From positions 310,001-374,000 of the forward strand of contig NZ_PYAW01000002.1 in assembly GCF_003014755.1 (NCBI RefSeq): a DNA stretch of 64,000 bases, given 5' to 3'. A program made the translations under genes and the position numbers. Every line of letters begins with the position of its first letter. The first letter of the stretch is position 1. The notes below the pieces were generated by a model. That model saw only the letters and a list, made by a program, of their open reading frames with translations. It ran no database searches and was not told the origin of the DNA. Shown here piece by piece: positions 28,170-34,860 of this stretch. This DNA comes from Chitinophaga niastensis (lineage in GTDB: Bacteria > Bacteroidota > Bacteroidia > Chitinophagales > Chitinophagaceae).

Positions 28170-28817
28170 ATGTCACATCGGTTATTTTTAACTTTCATCT
28201 TCTTATGCCTTACCAGCTCATCGCAGGCGCAGCGCACTGTTTCAGATGCCAAGATTGTGTATAAAATGGAGCTGCCACCTGAGCAACTTCAAATGGATGC
28301 TATGCTGGAAGGCAGCACTTTTACACAATATATGCGCGGTCCGCTGAGCAGGATAGATATGAATTTCAATATTGTACATTATACCTATCTGATTAACAGC
28401 AAAGACGAAACCATGACTACGCTGATTGATCAGCATGGCACCAAATACCTCATCCGTGCAGGAAAGGAGGAGTATGAGAAAGATCTGAAGCAGTATGAAG
28501 ATATACAATTCAAAGACCAGCCCGAAACGAAACAGATAGTTAGCTATAATTGCAGGAGAGCTATTGGAACGATGCCTGGAGGACAAACTTTTGAGGTGTA
28601 TTATGCTATAGATCTGGTGCCGGAAAACAAGCAATATAATCGTCGTTTTGTAAACCTGAAAGGCATTCCGTTAGAGTTTGAAATAATTACCAAAACAGGT
28701 GCTAAAACCAAGGTGATCGCTACTAAAATAGAATTGTACCCTATTCCTGCTTCTTATTTTGATGTGCCTAAAACAGGGTATAAAGAAGTGAGTCAGAAGG
28801 AGTTGAAGAATATGTAA
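28170..28817 (+). CDS. Secreted protein of unknown function (DUF4412/GLPGLI-like)
   Basis: A 215-residue protein with signal peptide (ending SSSQAQ). The rest is beta-rich without cysteine pairs: SDAKIVYKMELPPEQ, LIDQHGTKYLIRAG, YNCRRAIGTMPGGQTFEVYYA, LKGIPLEFEI. The pattern 'I-Y-M ... TLID-----Y ... YNC-RA ... PLEFE' resembles the secreted DUF4412 and GLPGLI families of Bacteroidota. No function is known. It is 49 bp after the hydratase gene and may share its transcript. Confidence 0.65.
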   Translation: MSHRLFLTFIFLCLTSSSQAQRTVSDAKIVYKMELPPEQLQMDAMLEGSTFTQYMRGPLSRIDMNFNIVHYTYLINSKDETMTTLIDQHGTKYLIRAGKEEYEKDLKQYEDIQFKDQPETKQIVSYNCRRAIGTMPGGQTFEVYYAIDLVPENKQYNRRFVNLKGIPLEFEIITKTGAKTKVIATKIELYPIPASYFDVPKTGYKEVSQKELKNM

Positions 28818-28819
28818 GG

Positions 28820-28834
28820 AAGGGCTTCGCCCTT
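28820..28834 (+). terminator. Short hairpin after the DUF4412-like gene
   Basis: AAGGGC / GCCCTT with a TTC loop followed by TT, 3 bp after the stop codon. Confidence 0.55.
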
Positions 28835-28840
28835 TTAGAT

Positions 28841-28985
28841 TGTCTTACTCAGGATTAGGCTGATTTAGATGATTATGCTGATTTTATTTTTATTTACGCA
28901 GGATTCAATATTAGAAATAAGATCCCTGATGAAAGAAAATAAAATCAGCATAATCATCTAAATCAGCCTAATCCTGAGTAAGACA
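28841..28985. repeat. Palindromic element, 9-bp-period GATT family, perfect 50-bp arms
   Basis: Arms 28841-28890 and 28936-28985 are exact complements. Each starts TGTCTTACTCAGGATTAGG and continues with GATT units at nine-base spacing. The 45-nt centre is unrelated to the arms. It sits between two convergent genes. Confidence 0.92.
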
Positions 28986-28990
28986 TTTTT

Positions 28991-29007
28991 TTCAGGCGAA
29001 GCCTGAA
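28991..29007. terminator. Small hairpin beside the 50-bp palindrome
   Basis: TTCAGGC / GCCTGAA with a GAA loop, preceded by a T-run. Could end leftward or stabilise rightward transcripts. Confidence 0.4.
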
Positions 29008-29026
29008 GATCTCCAAATGAAAAGAA

Positions 29027-29058
29027 CCGGTTAAAAAGCTATTAAACTTTTTAACCGG
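29027..29058 (-). terminator. Terminator of the 133-residue secreted protein gene
   Basis: Perfect 12-bp stem CCGGTTAAAAAG / CTTTTTAACCGG with an 8-nt loop, 32 bp beyond the stop of the leftward gene. Confidence 0.7.
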
Positions 29059-29089
29059 CTCATATTGTACTTGAAGAAACGTAAAGTTA

Positions 29090-29491
29090 TTATCCTTTCT
29101 TAAGCGGCAGAATAATCTGCAGTTTCTGAAAGTTCATGTTTCCGGGCGGCTGTTGCAGCACCTGAACATTGTAAGGCACTACGTAGGTCACATTACCCTT
29201 GGTGTAGGTCATTACGGTTTTGAAGTTTATTACATTATTATTAGTAAACTTAAAGTCAGAGCTTAGGGCACCGGTATACCGGTAACCTGCATCGAGGCCC
29301 AGGTTAGTTTTGGGCATAGCAGTATTCAGCACAAAATGCGGATTGTCTGCTGATTTTTTCACTTTGTCTTTATTATTATCGGTGGGCAAAAGACTAACAT
29401 TTGCCAGCGCATTGAGAGCAAAAAAGGCTAAAGCGCCCGCCAACAAGCAAGACAATGAAAAAGTGCGTGATATGTTTGTTTTCGCTTTCAT
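29090..29491 (-). CDS. Hypothetical exported protein
   Basis: A 133-residue protein with a signal sequence (hydrophobic LSCLLAGALAFFALNALA). The mature part ends in PVVPYNVQ-like and MNFQKLQIILPLKKG strands and looks like a small beta protein. I do not recognise a family. Its ATG is 7 nt downstream of a TACATTTG box, so the leader would be very short. Confidence 0.6.
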   Translation of the reverse strand: MKAKTNISRTFSLSCLLAGALAFFALNALANVSLLPTDNNKDKVKKSADNPHFVLNTAMPKTNLGLDAGYRYTGALSSDFKFTNNNVINFKTVMTYTKGNVTYVVPYNVQVLQQPPGNMNFQKLQIILPLKKG

Positions 29492-29498
29492 TGTAATT

Positions 29499-29506
29499 CA
29501 AATGTA
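29499..29506 (-). promoter_or_regulatory. -7 promoter element of the 133-residue protein gene
   Basis: TACATTTG on the minus strand, with 7 nt between box and ATG. No good -33 box. Confidence 0.4.
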
Positions 29507-29605
29507 CAAACTTTTTTATATATCTTATAACAAATTCTTAACGCAAGATACAACTAAATCACAAGGAAATGTTAAAAAAAATATAAACGGCTCATATCAC
29601 CCGAT

Positions 29606-29634
29606 TTTGGGGGATAGAAAAAGTCTTATATTTA
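29606..29634 (+). promoter_or_regulatory. Promoter of the TPR protein gene
   Basis: TTTG at 29606, 17-bp spacer, TATATTTA at 29627-29634, then 5 nt to the ATG at 29640, which implies a leaderless or nearly leaderless mRNA. Confidence 0.4.
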
Positions 29635-29639
29635 CAGTA

Positions 29640-31061
29640 ATGAGTAAGGACTTTTCATTTTTAAACGAGGATTTTGACGATCTGAGAGACTTGTTGCAGC
29701 AGTTTGAAAACCTCAGAGCTGGTAAGTCTCATTCTTTTTTGGACGAAGATTCATTTGAGCAGATCATAGATTATTATGACGAGCATGACGAAATGCCGAT
29801 CGCGTTGCAGGCGGCAGAACTAGCCATCGAACAATTTCCTTATTCCTCCTCCCTGCTACTTAAAAAGGCCAACTTACTTATAGAAACCAAAAAATACAAA
29901 GAAGCCCTGGATCTGCTGGGAAAAGCAGAAGTACTGGACCGCACTGATATTAATCTTTATATACTGCAAACAGATGTGTACCTGGCGCTGAATCAGCACC
30001 AGAAGGCCGCTGCTGTGCTGGAAGAGCAAATAGAGCAGTTTACAGGAGAAGACAGAACTGAGCTGTTGCTCGAGCTGGCAGATGTGTATGATGATTGGGA
30101 GGAGTTTGAAAAAGTGTTCGATTGCCTGAAAATGGCCCTGGAATATGATCCCACCAGTGAGGAGGCTTTGCATAAGATCTGCTTCTGGACAGAATTTACC
30201 GGTCGTAATGAGGAAAGTATCCGCTTGCACAACTTCATTATCGACGAACATCCCTATAATCACCTGGCCTGGTTTAACCTGGGCACGGCTTTTCAGGGGC
30301 TGAAGTTATATGAAAAGGCGATAGATGCCTACCAGTATGCTGTAGCCATTGATGAGAAATTTGATTATGCCTACCGTAACATGGGCGATGCGTATATCCG
30401 CCTCCGGAAGTATGCCGAAGCGATAGAAGTGCTGCAGAAACACCTGGAAATAGCCAAACCGGAGGATGTTATCTATGAAGCCATCGGTCATTGTTACGAG
30501 CGTCAGCGTAAGTTTACACAGGCCCGCTACTATTACCGTAAAGCCTCGCATTTGAGTCCTAATGATGACAAGCTATACTACAAGATAGCGGTGGCATACA
30601 TGATGGAGGCCAACTGGGATAATGCCGCCAAATCACTGTTGAGTGCACTTAAAATAAATAAAACCAACGCAGAGTATAATATGAGTTTGGGTGAATGTTA
30701 CCTGGAACTCGGAAAAAACAAGGATGCACTGATCCATTTCATGAACGCGGTTAGAACCCGGCCCAAGAGTGCTGTCACCTGGCAGGAACTACTGAAAGGG
30801 CTATATGTATCCGGATTCATGGAAGAAGCATTGGTGCAACTGGCTATAGCAGAGGAAAAAGCAGGTAGAAAGCCTGTATTTATCTATTATCGGGCAGCCA
30901 TCCTGATAGCTATGGGGAAAACCAAGGAAGGTTTGCTGCACCTGGAAACAGGTTTGCAACAGGCGCCTAAAATCGTAAAAAAGCTGGTAGAGCTGGATCC
31001 GGCTATATTACAGCATGTGAGTGTGGTAGATCTGATTGCGCAATACCGCCGTAAACGTTAA
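29640..31061 (+). CDS. Tetratricopeptide repeat protein
   Basis: A 473-residue soluble protein made of TPR units. The chosen ATG (29640, MSKDFSFLNEDFDDLRDLL) follows a promoter-like sequence; the longer open frame upstream runs antisense through the neighbouring gene and is not protein-like. Successive 34-residue helix pairs are clear, e.g. AWFNLGTAFQGLKLYEKAIDAY, YRNMGDAYIRLRKYAEAIEV, YEAIGHCYERQRKFTQARYYY, YKIAVAYMMEANWDNAAKSL, YNMSLGECYLELGKNKDALIHF. There is no signal peptide, so it is cytoplasmic and probably a scaffold; the partner is unknown. Similar TPR proteins are conserved across Bacteroidota. Confidence 0.88.
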   Translation: MSKDFSFLNEDFDDLRDLLQQFENLRAGKSHSFLDEDSFEQIIDYYDEHDEMPIALQAAELAIEQFPYSSSLLLKKANLLIETKKYKEALDLLGKAEVLDRTDINLYILQTDVYLALNQHQKAAAVLEEQIEQFTGEDRTELLLELADVYDDWEEFEKVFDCLKMALEYDPTSEEALHKICFWTEFTGRNEESIRLHNFIIDEHPYNHLAWFNLGTAFQGLKLYEKAIDAYQYAVAIDEKFDYAYRNMGDAYIRLRKYAEAIEVLQKHLEIAKPEDVIYEAIGHCYERQRKFTQARYYYRKASHLSPNDDKLYYKIAVAYMMEANWDNAAKSLLSALKINKTNAEYNMSLGECYLELGKNKDALIHFMNAVRTRPKSAVTWQELLKGLYVSGFMEEALVQLAIAEEKAGRKPVFIYYRAAILIAMGKTKEGLLHLETGLQQAPKIVKKLVELDPAILQHVSVVDLIAQYRRKR

Positions 31062-31099
31062 CCAATGTTATTTACTTTAATAAAATAAAGTATACTTCT

Positions 31100-31107
31100 T
31101 ATTTTTG
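31100..31107 (+). promoter_or_regulatory. -7 promoter element of the phosphosulfolactate synthase gene
   Basis: TATTTTTG, 133 bp upstream of the ATG at 31241. The -33 region has only TTTA-like boxes. If used, the mRNA has a ~125-nt leader containing the small hairpin TTGTC-ATG-GACAA; I could not match the leader to a known riboswitch. Confidence 0.4.
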
Positions 31108-31240
31108 CGCCGGCTTAAATTGTCATGGACAAAAGTCAATAGTATTTCCGGTTACTAAAATTGCTACTAAGCTATCCCGAAGTGCCTGGCGAAAACTAGT
31201 ATGTGTTTTACTGACCAATAAGAAGATAAAAATATTTCAA

Positions 31241-32005
31241 ATGAATTTTAATCTGACACAAATCCCGGAAAGGACAAAGAAACCCCGTACACATGGATTA
31301 ACCATGGTGATGGATAAGGGGCTAAGTTTGGAAGAAGCACGAAATTTTTTATCTGCTGCCGGTCCTCACATCGACATCCTGAAACTGGGCTTTGGCACTG
31401 CTTTCGTTACGCCCAATCTGCGCGCTAAAATCGAACTTTACCAGGCTGCTAACATCCCCGTTTACTTTGGTGGTACCTTGTTTGAAGCCTTTTTAATCCG
31501 TAACCAGTTTGACGACTATGTGAACATAGTAAAGGACTATGGCATTTCCTATATGGAAGTTTCCGACGGTTCCATCACTATTCCGCATGCTGAAAAGTGC
31601 GGTTACATTGAGAAGCTGGCTAAAGTTGGTCTGGTATTGAGTGAAGTGGGTTCTAAAGATGCAGAACACATTATTCCTCCTTATAAATGGATCGAATTGA
31701 TGAGCGCCGAACTGGCTGCCGGTGCTACTTACGTAATTGCAGAAGCCCGCGAAAGTGGTAACGTTGGTATTTATCGCGGAAGTGGTGAAGTACGTGAAGG
31801 TCTGGTACAGGAAATCCTGACACAGATACCTGCTGAAAAAATTATCTGGGAAGCCCCTCAGAAAGCACAACAACTCTATTTCCTGGAACTGGTAGGCTGT
31901 AATGCCAACCTGGGCAACCTGGCTCCTAATGAAGTAATTTCCCTGGAAGCCATGCGTATTGGTTTAAGAGGAGATACTTTTAGTCTGTTTCTTGACAGAG
32001 AATAA
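31241..32005 (+). CDS. comA: Phosphosulfolactate synthase (ComA family)
   Basis: A 254-residue TIM-barrel enzyme that adds sulfite to phosphoenolpyruvate to give phosphosulfolactate. Family motifs seen are RTHGLTMVMDKGLS, HIDILKLGFGTA, VYFGGTLFEAF, MEVSDGSITIP, GLVLSEVGSKD, ATYVIAEARESGNVGIY and IIWEAPQKAQQLYF. In methanogens the product feeds coenzyme M; in Bacteroidota, which lack coenzyme M, the product could be a route to sulfolactate or cysteate. The next genes of such a route (phosphatase, dehydrogenase) are not adjacent. An alpha-oxoamine synthase that could use cysteate is 6 kb away. Confidence 0.9.
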   Translation: MNFNLTQIPERTKKPRTHGLTMVMDKGLSLEEARNFLSAAGPHIDILKLGFGTAFVTPNLRAKIELYQAANIPVYFGGTLFEAFLIRNQFDDYVNIVKDYGISYMEVSDGSITIPHAEKCGYIEKLAKVGLVLSEVGSKDAEHIIPPYKWIELMSAELAAGATYVIAEARESGNVGIYRGSGEVREGLVQEILTQIPAEKIIWEAPQKAQQLYFLELVGCNANLGNLAPNEVISLEAMRIGLRGDTFSLFLDRE

Positions 32006-32013
32006 TTTTTAAA

Positions 32014-32097
32014 TAATTACAAATTACGAATTGTGAATGACGGTAATGAGCGCAGCATCGCTTCTATCCATCATTCGCCATTCGTAATTTGCAATTC
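32014..32097. repeat. Palindromic element, 7-bp-period ATTACGA family, between comA and aroE
   Basis: Left arm ~32014-32040 (AATTACAAATTACGAATTG and on) and right arm ~32071-32097 are complementary with a few mismatches around a ~30-nt centre. Starts 9 bp after the comA stop and ends 15 bp before the aroE ATG. Confidence 0.75.
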
Positions 32098-32111
32098 TCA
32101 ATCAACGATTC

Positions 32112-32843
32112 ATGAAAATTTACGGACTTATCGGTTATCCGCTCAGTCACTCCTTTTCAAAAGGTTTTTTTGCACAGAAATTTGAAAAGGAAAATATAAC
32201 GGGATGCCTGTACGAAAACTTCCCACTACCCGGTATCGCGGACTTTCCCCTCTTATTGCAACAACAACCACAGCTTAACGGATTAAATGTAACCATTCCC
32301 TATAAGGAAGTGGTAATCCCTTTCCTGGATGAACTGAGCAAAGCGGCGGCACAAATTGGTGCGGTAAATTGTATTCGTTTTAAAGATGGGAAAAAGACCG
32401 GTTATAATACGGATGTGATTGGGTTTACTAAATCGTTGCAACCATTATTACAACCACATCACAACCGCGCATTGGTACTGGGTACCGGCGGAGCAGCCAA
32501 AGCAGTGATGTATGCTTTGCAGGAACTGGCTATTCCTTATACGGTGGTAAGCCGCCAAACAGCTAATGGTGCGGTATCTTATGACTCGCTGGATCAGACA
32601 GTTATAGAACAACATACATTAATTATCAATACTACCCCATTAGGGATGTATCCCAAGGTGGATACACTTCCCGAAATACCTTATCAATACCTTTCTTCCA
32701 GGCATTTGTTATATGACCTGGTATATAATCCGGCAGAAACATTATTTCTGCAACGTGGCGCCGCACAAGGGGCCACTATCAAAAACGGGCATGAGATGCT
32801 GATCCTGCAGGCGGAGGCGTCGTGGGAGATATGGAATGGCTGA
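32112..32843 (+). CDS. aroE: Shikimate dehydrogenase
   Basis: A 243-residue NADP-dependent enzyme that reduces 3-dehydroshikimate in the chorismate pathway. The N terminus MKIYGLIGYPLSHSFSKGFF has the shikimate-binding S-H-S motif. LNVTIPYKEVVIPFLDEL contains the catalytic Lys, and GYNTDVIGF the catalytic Asp. The cofactor motif is LVLGTGGAAKAVMYAL, and LIINTTPLGMYP follows. It is slightly shorter than E. coli AroE but complete. Its TGA stop is the first three bases of the palindrome that follows. Confidence 0.93.
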   Translation: MKIYGLIGYPLSHSFSKGFFAQKFEKENITGCLYENFPLPGIADFPLLLQQQPQLNGLNVTIPYKEVVIPFLDELSKAAAQIGAVNCIRFKDGKKTGYNTDVIGFTKSLQPLLQPHHNRALVLGTGGAAKAVMYALQELAIPYTVVSRQTANGAVSYDSLDQTVIEQHTLIINTTPLGMYPKVDTLPEIPYQYLSSRHLLYDLVYNPAETLFLQRGAAQGATIKNGHEMLILQAEASWEIWNG

Positions 32844-33226
32844 TTGTCTTTCCCAGGATTAGGCTGATTATACTGATTACCCTGATTTTGTTTTGCTGAT
32901 TTAGATAGATTTAAAAAGATTAGCGAAGATCTCAGCGGATATTGTCTGAACCAGGATTTAACGGATTGAATGGATTACCATGATGGATGCCGAAGATCAT
33001 AGCGAAGATATTCGCATATATCTTCCAGATAAAACAATATAACATCCATCAGGGTAATCCATTCAATCCGTTAAATCCTGGTTCAGACAATATCCGCTGA
33101 GATCTTCGCTAATCTTTTTAAATCAAAAAAATAAAATACCCGCTGAAATCTCCGCTAATCTTTTTATAATCAAAAAAACAAAATCAGGGTAATCAGTATA
33201 ATCAGCCTAATCCTGTGAAAGACAAT
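32841..33226. repeat. Compound nested palindrome (copy 1), 9-bp-period GATT family
   Basis: An outer pair of arms (~32843-32895 and ~33174-33226; TTGTCTTTC..CAGGATTAGG) encloses an inner pair (32941-32989 and 33043-33091, 49 nt, one mismatch) whose end again reads TTGTCTGAACCAGGATT. The 53-nt inner loop (32990-33042) is itself a weak hairpin. Between the pairs are AAAGATTAGCG(A/G)AGAT modules; the left side has one, the right side two, so the left side appears to have lost about 55 bp. It fills the gap between convergent aroE and the methyltransferase gene. A second copy is at 45598-46037. Confidence 0.95.
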
Positions 33227-33231
33227 TTTCG

Positions 33232-34029
33232 CTATTCCGGTTTGATCATATAATACACACACGTGGTCACAAAATTCCTCACAAAAGGAATGGCCGCAAT
33301 GGGCTTCCACTGTTCACGTGCACTAACCCCGAATTTATATTTATAGATAGGATTGATCAGATAAAACCTGCGCCGGGTGATCTTATATTGCTGGCGTTTT
33401 ACAATACGCTCAAAACGTTCGATAGAAATGCCGGTGGATTTTACTTCCATCAGATCTACCACCACATCATCACCTTCGCCGAAGAGGCGCAATAGCCCTT
33501 TGTATAAAGGAACGGGCAGCAGATGAATATAAGGGACCATGCTGAGGAATTTATTTGCACAGATCTGCTGGTGGCCTCCATGGGGCATATACCAGGGCGG
33601 GAAGCCAAAGTACACTTGTCCGCGGGGGGTAAGCAACTGTTTCAGATGTCCGATGATTTTTTCCTGATCGGGAATATGCTCAATCGCATCTTTGAGGATG
33701 ATCACATCAAAAGAGTTACGGAACTCTCCCAGAAAATCAACGTCATAAATGTTTTTGGCGATCAGTTTTAATTGTCCGGCATCCAGGTATTTTTGCAGAA
33801 AATTTTTGGCCAGTTCAATACGGTCCGGCGCAAGATCAACTCCTACACAGTGGCAACCTTTTTCCAGCAATGGGGTGAGTACACCGCCTTCCCCACAGCC
33901 TACCTCCATTACCCGAAGACCTTCCAGTTGCGGAAATTCCTGTTGTATGAAGGGCAGCACATAGTTGCGCGAATTGTCTACCTGTTGCTGGTACCGTAGT
34001 GTTGCGTCTTTATGATGTTCTAATGACAT
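33232..34029 (-). CDS. Class I SAM-dependent methyltransferase
   Basis: A 265-residue cytoplasmic methyltransferase. The SAM-binding motif I is VMEVGCGEGGVLTPLLEKG, motif II GVDLAPDRIELAKNF, and the acidic motif before the active site is FDVIILKDAIEHIPDQEKII. The UbiE/COQ5-like methyltransferase-11 core ends near residue 150. The C-terminal 100 residues (PPWYMPHGGHQQICANKFL..) are specific to this subgroup, which often acts on lipids, quinones or glycans. The acceptor is unknown. Its TAG stop lies 5 bp from the end of the compound palindrome. Confidence 0.85.
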   Translation of the reverse strand: MSLEHHKDATLRYQQQVDNSRNYVLPFIQQEFPQLEGLRVMEVGCGEGGVLTPLLEKGCHCVGVDLAPDRIELAKNFLQKYLDAGQLKLIAKNIYDVDFLGEFRNSFDVIILKDAIEHIPDQEKIIGHLKQLLTPRGQVYFGFPPWYMPHGGHQQICANKFLSMVPYIHLLPVPLYKGLLRLFGEGDDVVVDLMEVKSTGISIERFERIVKRQQYKITRRRFYLINPIYKYKFGVSAREQWKPIAAIPFVRNFVTTCVYYMIKPE

Positions 34030-34061
34030 GGTTTAGAAAATTCCGTGAATTTAGTAAAAAG

Positions 34062-34155
34062 GGCTTAGCTTTTAGCTATTAGCTATGAGTATTTAGCTTT
34101 TAGGCGTTTGGATGCTCCATTTTTTGCAGGCTAATTGCTAACAGCTAATAGCTAT
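34062..34155. repeat. Palindromic element, AGCNNTT family, upstream of truB
   Basis: Left part is a run of AGCNNTT heptamers (34065-34103), right part the complementary GCTAATAGC-type units (34129-34154). Arms are less perfect than in other members. The right end overlaps the truB -7 box. Confidence 0.65.
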
Positions 34156-34160
34156 CTTTG
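34153..34160 (+). promoter_or_regulatory. -7 promoter element of truB, 4 nt before the start codon
   Basis: TATCTTTG fits TAnnTTTG exactly; only CGGG separates it from the truB ATG, so the transcript would be leaderless or nearly so. The box begins inside the AGCNNTT palindrome. Confidence 0.5.
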
Positions 34161-34164
34161 CGGG

Positions 34165-34860
34165 ATGCAAACGAACGAAATAATAAATTACCAGGAAGGA
34201 GCCGTGATACTGATCAACAAGCCATTAACGTGGACCTCCTTTGATGTAGTACGTAAAATAAGGAATACCACCAAAGCTAAAATTGGTCACGCCGGCACGC
34301 TGGACCCATTAGCAACCGGGCTGCTTATTTGCTGTACCGGTAAAATGACAAAAAAAATAAATGAATACCAGGCGCAGGAAAAAGAATATACCGGCACTTT
34401 TACTTTAGGTGCTACCACGCCTACATTCGATAAAGAATCTGAACCTGAAAATTTTAAAGACATCAGCAATATTGATGAAGCTGCCTTACTGGCTGCTACC
34501 AAGCCTTTCATCGGCGAAATCATGCAGCTGCCACCTATTCATTCTGCTATCAAACAAAATGGTAAACCTATTTACCTGTTGGCCAGAAAAGGGGTAGATG
34601 TAAAAGTAGAACCACGTAAATTAACCATTACTGAATTTGAGATCACCAAAATAGCCTTACCGGAAGTACATTTCAGGGTTGTGTGCAGTACGGGTACGTA
34701 TATACGTTCCTTAGCAAATGATTACGGCGCTACTTTAGGATGTGGTGCTTATCTGAGCAGTCTTTGCAGAACACGTATCGGTAGTTTTAAACTGGAAGAT
34801 GCCACTGATATGGCCGATTTCATTGCTGCCAACACCATTCCTAAAACGGATAACCAATAG
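34165..34860 (+). CDS. truB: tRNA pseudouridine(55) synthase
   Basis: A 231-residue enzyme that makes pseudouridine 55 in the T loop of tRNAs. ATG 34165 (MQTNEIINYQEGAVILINKPLTW) is chosen over an upstream in-frame ATG inside the repeat. Motifs: LINKPLTWTSFDVV, GHAGTLDPLATGLL with the catalytic Asp, KEYTGTFTLG, PPIHSAIKQNGKPIY and FRVVCSTGTYIRSLA. The last 20 bp overlap the 3' end of the convergent TamL gene, so both C termini are encoded by the same DNA on opposite strands. Confidence 0.95.
   Translation: MQTNEIINYQEGAVILINKPLTWTSFDVVRKIRNTTKAKIGHAGTLDPLATGLLICCTGKMTKKINEYQAQEKEYTGTFTLGATTPTFDKESEPENFKDISNIDEAALLAATKPFIGEIMQLPPIHSAIKQNGKPIYLLARKGVDVKVEPRKLTITEFEITKIALPEVHFRVVCSTGTYIRSLANDYGATLGCGAYLSSLCRTRIGSFKLEDATDMADFIAANTIPKTDNQ

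Noticed and set aside
29310..29639. Long N-terminal extension of the TPR protein.
   Set aside because: It is antisense to the 133-residue exported protein gene and has low-complexity content; a promoter-like sequence precedes ATG 29640.
31108..31240. Riboswitch in the comA leader.
   Set aside because: A leader of ~130 nt exists but I could not match it to any known motif; only one 5-bp hairpin is visible.
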